Source: Mycobacterium sp. ENV421 (GTDB lineage: Bacteria; Actinomycetota; Actinomycetes; Mycobacteriales; Mycobacteriaceae). From it: DNA of 64,000 nucleotides. The notes below the pieces were generated by a model. That model ran no database searches. It saw only the letters and a list, made by a program, of their open reading frames with translations, and had not been told where the DNA came from. Both the position numbers and the translations under genes were made by a program. Shown piece after piece: positions 29,674-39,421 of this stretch (positions within the stretch are counted from its first letter, which is position 1; each line of letters begins with the position of its first letter). The DNA lies in assembly GCF_002887815.1 (NCBI RefSeq), contig NZ_PDHO01000003.1, positions 355,943 through 419,942 on the forward strand, in the 5' to 3' direction.

Positions 29674-30609
29674 TCAGTCCCTGATGTGCTCGAAAAGCGG
29701 TGTGGAGATATAGCGCTCGCCGTAGTCGCACACGATGGCGACGATGAGCTTGCCGGCATTCTCCGGACGCTTGGCGATTTCCAGGGCGGCCCACACGATC
29801 GCACCGGACGAGATGCCGCCCAGAATGCCTTCCGCGGTTCCCAGGTCCCGGGCCACCCTGATGGCGTCGTCGAGCTCGACGTCGACGATCTCGTCGTAGG
29901 AGCCGCGATCGAGTACCTCGGGAACGAAGTTGGCTCCCATGCCCTGGATCTTGTGCGGTCCGGCCTTGCCCTCGGTCAGCAGCGGCGAGTCCTTGGGTTC
30001 GACTCCGACGATCTGGACGCCGGGCTTGCGCTCTTTGAGTACGTGTCCCACCCCGGTGACGGTTCCGCCGGTGCCGATGCCCGCGACGAAAATGTCGACC
30101 TTGCCGTCGGTGTCGTTCCAGACTTCTTCCGCGGTGGTCTTCTCGTGGATGGCCGGGTTGGCCGGGTTCCCGAACTGGTTCGCCGAGACGGCATTGTCGG
30201 TTTCGGCGATGATCTGGCGGGACTTCTCCACCGCGCCCGCCATGCCTTCGGAGCCGGGGGTCAGCACGATCTCGGCGCCGTAGGCGCGCAGCATCACCCG
30301 CCGTTCGGTCGACATCGTCTCCGGCATCGTCAAGATGACCTTGTAACCGCGGGCCGCGCCGACCATCGCCAGCGCGATGCCGGTGTTACCACTGGTGGCC
30401 TCGACGATCGTGCCGCCGGGCTTCAGCTCACCGGAGGCCTCTGCCGCATCGATGATCGCCACTCCGATGCGGTCCTTGACGCTGTTGGCCGGGTTGTAGA
30501 ACTCGAGCTTGACCGCGACCTCGGCGTCGAGGCCCTCGGTCAGTCGGTTGAGTCGGACCAGCGGCGTGTGGCCGACCAGTTCGGTGACGTTGTCATAGAT
30601 CTTGCCCAT
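29674..30609 (-). CDS. cysK: O-acetylserine sulfhydrylase (cysteine synthase A)
   Basis: 311-residue fold-type II PLP enzyme converting O-acetylserine and sulfide to cysteine. The PLP lysine is in [11 protein letters not shown] (about Lys44), the substrate loop is [12 protein letters not shown], and the phosphate-binding loop is [13 protein letters not shown] at 30609 with AAGGGA eight bases upstream; a longer start at 30645 lacks this. It precedes cysE, giving both steps of cysteine biosynthesis in one unit. It is divergent from the maleylpyruvate-isomerase-like gene. Confidence 0.96.
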   Translation of the reverse strand: MGKIYDNVTELVGHTPLVRLNRLTEGLDAEVAVKLEFYNPANSVKDRIGVAIIDAAEASGELKPGGTIVEATSGNTGIALAMVGAARGYKVILTMPETMSTERRVMLRAYGAEIVLTPGSEGMAGAVEKSRQIIAETDNAVSANQFGNPANPAIHEKTTAEEVWNDTDGKVDIFVAGIGTGGTVTGVGHVLKERKPGVQIVGVEPKDSPLLTEGKAGPHKIQGMGANFVPEVLDRGSYDEIVDVELDDAIRVARDLGTAEGILGGISSGAIVWAALEIAKRPENAGKLIVAIVCDYGERYISTPLFEHIRD

Positions 30610-30666
30610 GCTGCGCGTCCCTTCTCGTGGCACCCCACCGAACACTATTCTGTCGGCCGCTGGTCG

Positions 30667-30672
30667 TACGGT
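30667..30672 (+). promoter_or_regulatory. Probable -10 of the TIGR03086-type gene (leaderless start)
   Basis: TACGGT followed by TGGGGC and the ATG at 30679, the exact -12 to -7 spacing of a leaderless mycobacterial promoter. The preceding CTATTCT region may serve the divergent cysK promoter. Confidence 0.5.
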
Positions 30673-30678
30673 TGGGGC

Positions 30679-31266
30679 ATGGCTGACGAACTGACCTCAG
30701 GACCGGAAGCTCCACCGACCGACGAACTGGCCAGTGCTGAAGCGTCGCTCCAGGTTCTCCAACAAGTGATGCACGGTATTGCTTCCGATGATGTGAACAA
30801 GCAGACGCCGTGCCGCGAGTTCGACGTGGCCGGGCTGACCGATCACCTGCTGCATTCGATCACCCTGTTGGGTGGCGCGGCCGGCGCGCAGTTCCCGGAG
30901 CGCAACCCCGATGACTCCGTCGAACGCCAGGTCATCGCCGCGGCCCGGTCGGCGGTGGACGCCTGGCGGCGCCGCGGGCTGGACGGCACGGTCCCGTTCG
31001 GTGAGAACGAGGCGCCCGCGCGGTACATGGCCGGCATCCTCTCCGTTGAATTCCTGATCCACGCGTGGGATTACGCATCGGCGATCGGTCGACCGATCGA
31101 TGCCCCGGATTCGTTGACCGAGTACGTGTCGGGCCTGGCGCACCGCATCATCACCCCGGAGGGCCGGGTCAGGGCCGGTTTCGACGACCCTGTCGAGGTT
31201 GCGGAGCACGCCTCGAAGCTGGACCGGCTGGTTGCCTTCACCGGCCGCACGCCCGTCAGCGGGTAG
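30679..31266 (+). CDS. DinB-like / mycothiol-dependent maleylpyruvate isomerase-type protein (TIGR03086-like)
   Basis: 195 residues with the four-helix DinB/MDMPI-like fold. The metal-site pattern is spread over [21 protein letters not shown] (about 46-66, His in LTDHLLHS) and [18 protein letters not shown] (His in LIHAWD). Mycobacteria have many such proteins, with unknown thiol- or metal-dependent activity. ATG at 30679; longer frames extend antisense through cysK and are not credible. Its 3' end overlaps the convergent hisC2 gene by 11 bases. Confidence 0.8.
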   Translation: MADELTSGPEAPPTDELASAEASLQVLQQVMHGIASDDVNKQTPCREFDVAGLTDHLLHSITLLGGAAGAQFPERNPDDSVERQVIAAARSAVDAWRRRGLDGTVPFGENEAPARYMAGILSVEFLIHAWDYASAIGRPIDAPDSLTEYVSGLAHRIITPEGRVRAGFDDPVEVAEHASKLDRLVAFTGRTPVSG

Positions 31267-32326
31267 CGATCCACTTCCGGGCGAACGCCAGGAACGCGTC
31301 GTTCTCTTCGGGTGCGCCGATCGTCACCCGGACGCCGTCGGTGCCGTAGGGGCGCACCAGGACGCGACTGTCGGCGGCCTGCTCGACGAAGTCGGGCGTC
31401 TCCTCCGGCGTCAGCGGCAGCCACACGAAGTTCGCCTGCGACGGCGGGAAGCTGTAGCCGAGTTCGGTGAGCGCGGCGCAGACCCGGCGGCGTTCGGCGA
31501 CCACGGCATCGGTGCGGGCCAGCAGTTCGTCCGCGGCATTCACCGAGGCGATGGCCGCGGCCTGCGAGACGGTGGTCGCGGTGAACGGCACGTAGACCTT
31601 GCCCAACGCGGTGATGATGTCGGGATCGCCGACGGCGTAACCGATCCGCAGCCCGGCCAGCCCGTAGGCTTTCGAAAAGGTGCGCAGCACAACGACATTG
31701 GGATGGTTTCGGACCAGTCCGAGGCTGTCGGGCAGCATCCCGTCGCGGATGTATTCGACGTAGGCCTCGTCGATGGCGATGAGAATGTCCGACGGCACGG
31801 CGGCGACGAAGCGGGCCAGCGCGTCGGGGTCCACGACGGTGGAGGTCGGGTTGTTCGGGTTGCAGACGAAGATCAGGCGGGTGCGGTCGGTGATCGCGGC
31901 GAGCATGGCGTCGAGGTCGAACGTGTAGTCGCGCAGCGGCACCTGAACCGCGGTGGCGCCGGCCACCCGGACCTGCAGCGGGTAGATCTCGAAGCTGCGC
32001 CAGCCGAAGACCACCTCGTCACCGACGGAGGAGGTGATCTGGATGAGCTGCTGGCACAGGCTCACCGACCCGCAGCCGACGGCGATGTTCTCGGGGGCGA
32101 AAGGCCCGTACTTGTTCAAGTGCTTGGCCAAGTGTTCCTTGAGTTCGACGTAGCCGTTGTCGGGGTAGCGGTTGATGGTCTCGGCAGCGGCGGCGATCGC
32201 CGAGCGCACGCTGGGCAGCGGCCCGTGCACCGTCTCGTTGCTGGCCAGCTTGATCGCACCCGGAACCGTCTTACCCGGGGTGTAGGCCGGTAGATCGGCC
32301 AGTTCGGGGCGCAGGCGGGCGGTCAT
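31256..32326 (-). CDS. hisC2: Aromatic/histidinol-phosphate aminotransferase HisC2 (Pat)
   Basis: 356-residue class I/II PLP aminotransferase, ortholog by position of Rv3772. It transfers an amino group in aromatic amino-acid or histidinol-phosphate metabolism; M. tuberculosis HisC2 is usually assigned to phenylalanine/aromatic formation. PLP motifs are FVCNPNNPTSTVV, the Asp in AIDEAYVEYI, and the Schiff-base lysine in RTFSKAYGLAGLRIGYAVG (about Lys220). ATG at 32326 was chosen; an upstream start at 32359 adds 11 unlike residues. Confidence 0.9.
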   Translation of the reverse strand: MTARLRPELADLPAYTPGKTVPGAIKLASNETVHGPLPSVRSAIAAAAETINRYPDNGYVELKEHLAKHLNKYGPFAPENIAVGCGSVSLCQQLIQITSSVGDEVVFGWRSFEIYPLQVRVAGATAVQVPLRDYTFDLDAMLAAITDRTRLIFVCNPNNPTSTVVDPDALARFVAAVPSDILIAIDEAYVEYIRDGMLPDSLGLVRNHPNVVVLRTFSKAYGLAGLRIGYAVGDPDIITALGKVYVPFTATTVSQAAAIASVNAADELLARTDAVVAERRRVCAALTELGYSFPPSQANFVWLPLTPEETPDFVEQAADSRVLVRPYGTDGVRVTIGAPEENDAFLAFARKWIATR

Positions 32327-32410
32327 TTGTCCAAGTCTAAGTGGGCTGTGTACTCTCATCCATCGGCGGTTCGGGGCATCAGTCAGGCTCCGGTACGCTC
32401 AGGTAATTCA

Positions 32411-32499
32411 GGAGGCGTGCCAGAGCGGCCGAATGGGACTCACTGCTAATGAGTTGTCCCCCTTAAAGGGGACCGGAGGTTCAAATCCTCTCGCCTCCG
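32411..32499 (+). tRNA. tRNA-Ser (anticodon GCT)
   Basis: 89 bases, class II. The acceptor stem GGAGGCG pairs with CGCCTCC, discriminator G. The anticodon stem-loop is ACTCA-CTGCTAA-TGAGT with GCT at 32445-32447. A long variable arm (TGTCCCCCTTAAAGGGGACC) and T-arm GGAGGTTCAAATCCTC follow. No encoded CCA. Confidence 0.96.
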
Positions 32500-32539
32500 C
32501 CGCGGCTGATTCGTCAGCCACGACAACTGAACACAGACG

Positions 32540-32612
32540 GCGCCCGTAGCTCAACGGATAGAGCATCTGACTACGGATCAGAAGGTTAGGGGTTCGAATC
32601 CCTTCGGGCGCA
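32540..32612 (+). tRNA. tRNA-Arg (anticodon ACG)
   Basis: 73 bases. The acceptor stem GCGCCCG pairs with CGGGCGC, discriminator A. The anticodon arm is TCTGA-CTACGGA-TCAGA with ACG at 32573-32575. The T-arm is AGGGGTTCGAATCCCTT. No encoded CCA. It is 40 bases downstream of the tRNA-Ser gene and probably co-transcribed with it. Confidence 0.96.
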
Positions 32613-32791
32613 CTTTTCATGTGGGGGGTCGACGACCCAACTTTCGTCCAGCAACTGTGCACACCCGCCCTGGCGTCCGGCCCTTTGTGGCAAATTTGTC
32701 ACAGTTGGTTCCCCTGGCTAACTCGCGGCGGTTATTGTCGGTTCAAATAACCTCACGCCGTCTGACTTGACAGCTGGACAGGGGCTGGTCT

Positions 32792-33913
32792 TTGCAGGCA
32801 ACCTTTGACGATTTCGCCGGGTTCGGAAACCACCTTCGTGAGTGGTGGACCGAACCGGTCGACTACACCGCGCAGGTGCAGTACTTCACCAAACGCGCGA
32901 AATCCGGGCCGATCCAAGTGCTCATCGGTATCGGCACGGGGACCAACGGACTGTTGTCGCTGTTCGTCCTGCTTCCCGCGGCCCGCACCCCCGCATCGCA
33001 GGTTGTCGTGGCCATGTTCGCTGTGCTGCAGCTTTTTTGGGGCTGGAATTGGTGTTATCGGCCCTGGCCGTCTCGGCGGGTGTCACTCGCTTTCGTCATT
33101 TCTGCGGACATCGGCATAGCCGCTGTGGCTGTGCTGGATGCGAGCTGGTTGCTCGGCTTGTTCGCCTTCAACGCCTTCGCGATGATCTCGGTATATCTGA
33201 TGTTCTTCGACGGTCCGAAATACCTTGCAGCGCACGTGCTATGGCTGCTTCTGGCGACCACGGCCTTCGCTCTGCATGTAAGTGACGCCACTCATCTGGA
33301 TATCGCTGCCTTTACCGTCAAGACCCTCGCCGCCGTGGCGCCCGTGGTATGGACGCCGTTGGGGATCCAGCTCGCGATCTGGTCGCTGCGTAACGACGCC
33401 AACGAATCGATCACTGATCCGCTGACCGGTCTGCTCAACCGGCGGGGTCTGCAACTTCACCTCGCAGATCTGTTCCGGGACGTCGTCGCCGCGGACACCG
33501 AGGTGGCGGTGATCGTCGTGGACTTGGACCGCTTCAAGTCGATCAACGACACTTTCGGGCATATCGCCGGCGACGAGGTTCTGATCCTGTGCGCTCGCCG
33601 GATCGTGTCAGCGGTGGGCAGCACCGCGCTGGTGGCCCGGATCGGCGGCGAGGAGTTCGTCGTCGTCGACCTGGTCGAGTCCGGGCTGGCGAGTGCGGGG
33701 GCCGACCACATCCGGCACGCAATCGCTGCTCCGGCCGAGCACTCGATCACTGCGAGTGTCGGCGTCACCAGCGTTGCAGCGGATGTCTTCGCTTCTGCCG
33801 GAGATGACCCGGTTTCAGTTCTCGATTCGCTCGTGCAGCGGGCGGACCTCGCAATGTTCGACGCCAAGCGCGACGGGGGCAACACCACCGTCCACCTACC
33901 CCCGGTCAGCTGA
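32792..33913 (+). CDS. Membrane diguanylate cyclase (GGDEF family)
   Basis: 373 residues with an N-terminal membrane sensor of about six hydrophobic segments (residues 38-197) and a C-terminal GGDEF domain. The domain starts DPLTGLLNRRG (209-219), the metal site is VVDLDRFKSIND (242-253), and the signature is GGEEF (285-289), which is catalytically competent. There is no RxxD inhibitory site upstream of the signature (ALVARIGGEEF). It would make cyclic-di-GMP from GTP. The start is TTG at 32792, since no other start precedes the first hydrophobic block. It stands alone after a gene-poor gap of 179 bases. Confidence 0.88.
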   Translation: MQATFDDFAGFGNHLREWWTEPVDYTAQVQYFTKRAKSGPIQVLIGIGTGTNGLLSLFVLLPAARTPASQVVVAMFAVLQLFWGWNWCYRPWPSRRVSLAFVISADIGIAAVAVLDASWLLGLFAFNAFAMISVYLMFFDGPKYLAAHVLWLLLATTAFALHVSDATHLDIAAFTVKTLAAVAPVVWTPLGIQLAIWSLRNDANESITDPLTGLLNRRGLQLHLADLFRDVVAADTEVAVIVVDLDRFKSINDTFGHIAGDEVLILCARRIVSAVGSTALVARIGGEEFVVVDLVESGLASAGADHIRHAIAAPAEHSITASVGVTSVAADVFASAGDDPVSVLDSLVQRADLAMFDAKRDGGNTTVHLPPVS

Positions 33914-33925
33914 TCACCGCTACCG

Positions 33926-33947
33926 AAAGCCACGGCGTCGTAGGGCT

Positions 33948-33949
<2 letters not shown>
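33926..33949. terminator. Possible bidirectional terminator between convergent genes
   Basis: AAAGCC (33926-33931) and GGCTTT (33944-33949) form a six-base stem around a 12-base loop, in the gap between the diguanylate cyclase and the monooxygenase. The A-run at the left and T-run at the right could serve both strands. Confidence 0.35.
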
Positions 33950-35395
<1,446 letters not shown>

Positions 35396-35399
<4 letters not shown>

Positions 35400-35803
35400 C
35401 GCAGCGCTCCCTCCGGATCGGGGTACCAGCGGCGGATGTCGTCGGGGGTGGCCTTCGCCGCCTGATTGAAGACGAACCGGCAGCCGGGCTGGCTGACGTG
35501 GGCGGCGTTGACGATGGACTCGAAGAGCAGGGTGTTGCCGGCGACCAGGCGGACGCCGGCGCCGATCAGCACCGCGTCGTAGCTCTTGGCGTCGAGCCAC
35601 TGGCGGGCCTTCTCGACGCCGGCCGCGCCGAAGCCGATCAGGCAGTTGTCGACCTGATAGCCGGCTGCCCGCATCGCGGTGACGTTCTCGTCGTTGGCGG
35701 CGCTAAGCCGGTCCCTCGAAAGCCCGCGGAACTGGGTGAAGTCCGGGGATGAGTAGTCGATCACGTCGGGATCGAGCCCGATCTGAATGGCAGTGACCGG
35801 CAT
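35396..35803 (-). CDS. Conserved-looking small protein paired with the monooxygenase
   Basis: 135-residue cytosolic protein with no recognised family. It has a short alternating alpha/beta pattern: VTAIQIGLDPDVIDY, AMRAAGYQVDNCLIGFG, YDAVLIGAGVRLVAG, then a stretch LFESIVNAAHVSQPGCRFVF that looks like a Rossmann-like or response-regulator-type half-domain. A good ribosome binding site (GAGGAGG, seven bases) precedes the ATG. It is translationally coupled to the monooxygenase (ATGA overlap) and divergent from the TetR gene, with one inverted repeat just upstream of its ribosome binding site. Confidence 0.7.
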
Positions 35804-35815
35804 GTCGACGCCTCC

Positions 35816-35829
35816 TCAACAGTTGTTGA
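35816..35829. promoter_or_regulatory. TetR operator candidate, copy 1
   Basis: TCAACAGTTGTTGA, a perfect six-base inverted repeat around GT. It lies immediately before the ribosome binding site of the 35396-35803 gene. An identical 14-base copy lies 44 bases away. Confidence 0.65.
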
Positions 35830-35859
35830 ACTCGACGCTAGGACTGCTGCTTGGAGATG

Positions 35860-35873
35860 TCAACAGTTGTTGA
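35860..35873. promoter_or_regulatory. TetR operator candidate, copy 2
   Basis: A second perfect copy of TCAACAGTTGTTGA. It lies directly upstream of the TetR -10 candidate (TAGACT at 35875-35880), where a repressor would block transcription. The spacing to copy 1 is about four helical turns. Confidence 0.65.
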
Positions 35874-35874
35874 A

Positions 35875-35880
35875 TAGACT
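35875..35880 (+). promoter_or_regulatory. Probable -10 of the TetR gene (leaderless start)
   Basis: TAGACT is followed by GGTGAA and the ATG at 35887, the expected spacing for a leaderless transcript. Operator copy 2 is adjacent on the upstream side. Confidence 0.5.
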
Positions 35881-35886
35881 GGTGAA

Positions 35887-36444
35887 ATGACGGCCAAGTC
35901 GCGCGACGGCGAAGTGACCCGATCGCGGATTCTGACCGAAGCCCGCGCCCAGTTCGGCGAACGGGGATTCGAGCGGACCACCATCCGGTCCATCGCGTCG
36001 GCCGCGGGAGTCGATCCGGCTCTGGTCATGCACTACTTCGGGGCCAAGGCCCACCTCTTCGCCGCCGCGTCGCGACTCGCGATCACCTTCCCCGACCTCG
36101 CCGGTGTCGCGCCCGAGCACGTCGTCGACCTGGTGCTTCCGCTATTCGTCGACGTGTGGGGACCGCACGGCCCGTTTCTGCCGCTGCTGCGCTCGGCGGC
36201 CACCAACCGGGTGGCCGCCGATGCGCTGCTCGGAGTGTTTGTGGACCAGGTGAGTCCCGCGCTGGCAGCCGTGGTCCCGGATCGGCCGGCGGAGCGGGCA
36301 GCATTGGTCGGTTCCCAGATGCTGGGCCTGGCGGTTGCGCGCTACATCCTGGCGCTGCCCCCGCTCGTGGCAATGGATGACGCGACGCTCACAGAGTGGC
36401 TGCGTCCGGTGGTGGCGCATTACCTCGGCGACCCGGCACCGTGA
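35887..36444 (+). CDS. TetR-family transcriptional repressor of the monooxygenase pair
   Basis: 185 residues. The N-terminal helix-turn-helix is visible: RSRILTEARAQFGERGFERTTIRSIASAAGVDPALVMHYFGAK, the standard TetR pattern, and the rest is a helical ligand-binding domain. ATG at 35887 with no Shine-Dalgarno; the -10 and spacing suggest a leaderless message. Divergent from the two-gene monooxygenase unit with two identical inverted repeats between them, so self- and divergent repression is likely. The ligand is unknown. Confidence 0.88.
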   Translation: MTAKSRDGEVTRSRILTEARAQFGERGFERTTIRSIASAAGVDPALVMHYFGAKAHLFAAASRLAITFPDLAGVAPEHVVDLVLPLFVDVWGPHGPFLPLLRSAATNRVAADALLGVFVDQVSPALAAVVPDRPAERAALVGSQMLGLAVARYILALPPLVAMDDATLTEWLRPVVAHYLGDPAP

Positions 36445-36512
36445 CGGACGTCAAATTGACGGCGATGACCTCATGGCTCAGAGTTAATAGAGTGGGAAAC
36501 GTAAGTGAAGTT

Positions 36513-36710
36513 ATGTTGATCGAGCAGGTGATCGACCGCTTGGCGGCCACCTATTCGGACGTCCCTCGTGACGATGTAGCCCAAACGGTTGCCAGCGCCC
36601 ACGATCACTTCCAGGACAGCGCGATCCGGGAGTTCGTTCCACTTCTCGTCGAGCGTCGCGCACGGAAAGAACTCTCCCGCAGAAACTCGCTACTGGTCTG
36701 GTCGTCCTAA
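36513..36710 (+). CDS. Small helical protein, three-helix-bundle domain (DUF3562-like)
   Basis: 65 residues, all helical: MLIEQVIDRLAATYSDVPR, DDVAQTVASAHDHFQ and IREFVPLLVERRARKEL. It resembles the mycobacterial proteins annotated as three-helix-bundle dimerisation domains. I chose ATG at 36513 with GTGAAG just upstream; GTG at 36492 would add seven residues (MGNVSEV). Longer frames reach back into the TetR gene and are not likely. Function unknown. Confidence 0.55.
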   Translation: MLIEQVIDRLAATYSDVPRDDVAQTVASAHDHFQDSAIREFVPLLVERRARKELSRRNSLLVWSS

Positions 36711-36720
36711 CCGGGGTGGG

Positions 36721-37020
36721 CTAGACGGCCCCGGCGTTCTCGCCCTCATCGGTGTACTCGGGACCGCCTGGCTGCGGGGCATTACCCGTGCCGCCGGCGT
36801 CCTGGCCTTCCTTCCAATACAGGTCGTCGGTCGGTAGCGGCGCGGGCCCGGTGCTGCCGGGGTTCTCGTTGTCGTCCCAGTAGTACGGTTCGGTCGGATC
36901 CGGCCACAGCAGGCCGCTGCCCGAGTCGTCAGCCGAGGCCGTCGCGGCCGCCGAGAGCGCGATCGCGGTCAACGTGACAGCCACCAGGCTCGCCGATACC
37001 AGTCTTTCGCGCACCATCAC
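36721..37020 (-). CDS. Secreted acidic repeat protein
   Basis: 99 residues. There is a clear Sec signal: basic VRERL, hydrophobic VSASLVAVTLTAIALSAAA, and a cleavage-like ATASA near residue 30. The mature part is acidic and repetitive: three imperfect 21-residue repeats starting at about 47, 68 and 89 (YWDDNENPGSTGPAP, YWKEGQDAGGTGNAP, YTDEGENAG). GTG at 37020 has AGGAGG six bases upstream; ATG at 37017 is three bases further. No known family. It converges with the three-helix gene with ten bases between. Confidence 0.7.
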   Translation of the reverse strand: MMVRERLVSASLVAVTLTAIALSAAATASADDSGSGLLWPDPTEPYYWDDNENPGSTGPAPLPTDDLYWKEGQDAGGTGNAPQPGGPEYTDEGENAGAV

Positions 37021-37124
37021 GGACGACCTCCTCTTCGGTAGGCGTCAATAGTCGCCGATTTCGTCAGGAGGTGTCGCGTTTACGAGGCAAATTCTCGTGT
37101 GTCGTCGTCGAGCCCACGCCCGGA

Positions 37125-37394
37125 TCAGGAGTGCACGGTGGCGTCCGGCAGCGCGACGACCGGAACGAGATCGACCGTTTCCACGCGTGGCGGACCCATG
37201 CGGCGCGCGACGTAGCGCACGGCCATTATCTGGACGGCCCCGACCGCGATGATGGGCCACAGGGCTCCGGCGACAGCGCAACAGAGTCCGCGGACGACGT
37301 CACTCGGGGGATCGTAGGCCTGAAAGTGTGGAGTGATCAGCCACGCGCCGACAGCCGCGATGACCGCCGACAACAGGTACAGGTCGAACCACAT
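37125..37394 (-). CDS. Small membrane protein
   Basis: 89 residues with two hydrophobic helices (about 4-21 and 34-58: LYLLSAVIAAVGAWLI and LCCAVAGALWPIIAVGAVQIM) and a short basic tail. I chose ATG at 37394; an upstream TTG at 37436 would add 14 residues and is weaker. No homology recognised. About 104 bases separate it from the secreted repeat protein. Confidence 0.5.
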   Translation of the reverse strand: MWFDLYLLSAVIAAVGAWLITPHFQAYDPPSDVVRGLCCAVAGALWPIIAVGAVQIMAVRYVARRMGPPRVETVDLVPVVALPDATVHS

Positions 37395-37484
37395 GGACTG
37401 AGAGTCCCAGATACTTCTTAAAAGCGGATGTCGCAATCGTGTGAGAGTGCTGAGAGGCCCCGAATCGCTGCGTGATCGTTATCA

Positions 37485-38246
37485 CTAGGTGATCGTCAAG
37501 CCGCCATCGACGATAATTGTCTGCCCCGTCACATAACCACCGGCCGGCGACGCGAGCCATACTGCGGTAGCGGCCAATTCGACGGGATCACCCATCCTGC
37601 CCACCATCACTCGTGGTAGCTGTGTCTCCAGGTAGCCGGGCTGGTATTCGTCGGTCATCTCGCTCTGGAAAAAGCCGGGAGCCAGCGCGTTGACGCGAAT
37701 TCCCTTGCGCGGGCCCCATTGTTGGGCCAGATCCCGGGTCAGGCCGATCACAGCAGCCTTCGACGCGCTATACGCGGCCTGCGGCAGACCGCCGGTGGTG
37801 ATGCCAAGGATGCTGGAAATATTGATGATTGAGCTTCGGGGTTGCATGACCCGGCCGCACGCCTGCGCCATCCAGTACGACCCGTTGAGGTTGACGTCGA
37901 CGACCTTGCGGAACTGATCGGGCGTCTCGCGGGTAGCAGGCACCGCGGTTCCCACCCCGGCGTTGTTGACCAACACGTCCACTCGGCCGAACACCTTCAT
38001 CGCCGACTCGACGAGCTGCTCGCACTGATCGGGGTCGACGACATCGGTTTTGCGGGTGTACACCTTGCGGCCGGCTTCTTCGACGAGGGCCGCGGTGCCC
38101 GCCATCTGTTCAACCCGTCGAGCCCCGAGCACCAGGTGAGCGCCCGCCTCGGCGAAGGCCTGCGCGAACGACACGCCCAACCCCGACGACGCCCCTGTGA
38201 CGATGACGACCTTGTCGTCGAGCCGGAACGAATCAAGGATGCTCAT
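37485..38246 (-). CDS. Short-chain dehydrogenase/reductase
   Basis: 253-residue classical SDR. NAD(P) motif VTGASSGLGVSFA (about 16-28), NNAG at about 95, catalytic Ser in INISSILG and YSASKAAVIG (Tyr and Lys). It probably oxidises a 3-hydroxyacyl or alcohol intermediate. The ATG at 38246 overlaps the acyl-CoA dehydrogenase stop (ATGA), so it is the last gene of the coupled unit ThrE-like, APH, ACAD, SDR. Confidence 0.92.
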   Translation of the reverse strand: MSILDSFRLDDKVVIVTGASSGLGVSFAQAFAEAGAHLVLGARRVEQMAGTAALVEEAGRKVYTRKTDVVDPDQCEQLVESAMKVFGRVDVLVNNAGVGTAVPATRETPDQFRKVVDVNLNGSYWMAQACGRVMQPRSSIINISSILGITTGGLPQAAYSASKAAVIGLTRDLAQQWGPRKGIRVNALAPGFFQSEMTDEYQPGYLETQLPRVMVGRMGDPVELAATAVWLASPAGGYVTGQTIIVDGGLTIT

Positions 38247-39421
38247 GACGGGTTCCTCAGCACCTGGCGGGCGATCGCGTACTTGTGGACTTCGGTCGGG
38301 CCGTCGTAGAGCCGGAACGCTCGCATGTCGGAAAAGATTGCACCGACCGGGGTTTCGTCGGAGATGCCCATACCGCCGAGGATCTGTACGCAGCGGTCGG
38401 CCACCTTGAACAGCTCTTCGGACACGTAGGCCTTGACCATGGAGCTTTCGTGGCGTCCCTTGGCCCCGCCGTCCAGCGTCCAGCAGGCCCACCAGATCGC
38501 CAGGCGGCACTGCTGCAGGGCGATCTCGTTGTCGGCCAGCATGAAGCTGACACCCTGGTGTTCGCCGAGCGGCTTGCCGAAACCCGTTCGGGTGCGGGCA
38601 TGTTCGATCGCGATCGACTGTGCCCGCGATGCGGCACCAAGCCAACGCATGCAGTGCGTCAAACGCGCTGGTGCCAGCCGTAATTGGGCGTAGCGGAGCG
38701 CTTGGCCCACCTCGCCCAGGACGGTGGCGGCCGGCAGCCGCAAGTCGTTGAACCGCACCACGCCGTGCCCTTCGACGTAATTGCGGTCCATCGTGTCCAT
38801 CACGCGCTCGAGCTCGATACCCGGGGTCTGGCCGTCGCACAGGAACAGTGTCGGGCCGTCGGGACCATGCGCATTCGGCGCCACTCGCGCCATGATGATC
38901 CACGTCCGCGCTTTATTGGCTCCGGTGATCAGCCACTTGCGTCCGTTGATCACGTAATCGGTGCCGTCGAAAACCGCTTCGGTGGCAAGCTGATTCGGGT
39001 CGGATCCGGCGCCGCCGGGTTCCGTCATCGCGAACACCGAGCGCTGGCGGCCGTCGATCACCGGAAGGAGGAACTCGTCGGCCTGCTCCTCGGTAGCGAT
39101 CTTGGACAACAGGTACATGTTGCCCTCGTCTGGTGCCGCGCAGTTCAGCGCGACCGGACCCAGCGTCGACCAGCCGGCCGCCTCGAACAGCACCGCCTGC
39201 TCGCGATGCGACGGTTCACGCCCGCCGAAGCGGTGCGGAGCCTGGAACGTCAGCAGGCCGGCGTCGCGGGCCAGCCCGACCAGCTCGGTGCGCAGGTCCT
39301 CGTTGGGTCCGTGCCGGGTGACGCGTGGATCTCGTTCGTAGGGAACGATTTTCTCGACGACGAACGCGCGGATCTCATCGCGCAGCGCGGCCAGGTCGTC
39401 GGGAATCTCGAAATCGATCAT
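38243..39421 (-). CDS. Acyl-CoA dehydrogenase
   Basis: 392-residue FadE-type flavoprotein that inserts the alpha,beta double bond of acyl-CoA. Visible motifs: FAMTEPGGAGSDP (substrate/FAD loop, about 130-142), VINGRKWLITGA, GVSFMLADNEIALQQ and the C-terminal QILGGMGISDETPVGAIFSDMR with YDGPTEVHKYAIARQVL. ATG at 39421 overlaps the stop of the phosphotransferase gene by four bases. It shares the APH/ACAD/SDR arrangement with the locus at 58.3-61.4 kb. Confidence 0.92.
   Translation of the reverse strand: MIDFEIPDDLAALRDEIRAFVVEKIVPYERDPRVTRHGPNEDLRTELVGLARDAGLLTFQAPHRFGGREPSHREQAVLFEAAGWSTLGPVALNCAAPDEGNMYLLSKIATEEQADEFLLPVIDGRQRSVFAMTEPGGAGSDPNQLATEAVFDGTDYVINGRKWLITGANKARTWIIMARVAPNAHGPDGPTLFLCDGQTPGIELERVMDTMDRNYVEGHGVVRFNDLRLPAATVLGEVGQALRYAQLRLAPARLTHCMRWLGAASRAQSIAIEHARTRTGFGKPLGEHQGVSFMLADNEIALQQCRLAIWWACWTLDGGAKGRHESSMVKAYVSEELFKVADRCVQILGGMGISDETPVGAIFSDMRAFRLYDGPTEVHKYAIARQVLRNPS

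Noticed and set aside
27341..32612. tRNA genes as integration sites (attB-type scars)
   Set aside because: All three tRNAs are intact, no direct repeats of their 3' ends were found nearby by eye and no integrase is present in the window.
32626..32638. Hairpin GGGTC-GAC-GACCC after tRNA-Arg
   Set aside because: Short stem, three-base loop and no T-run after it; too weak to call as a terminator.
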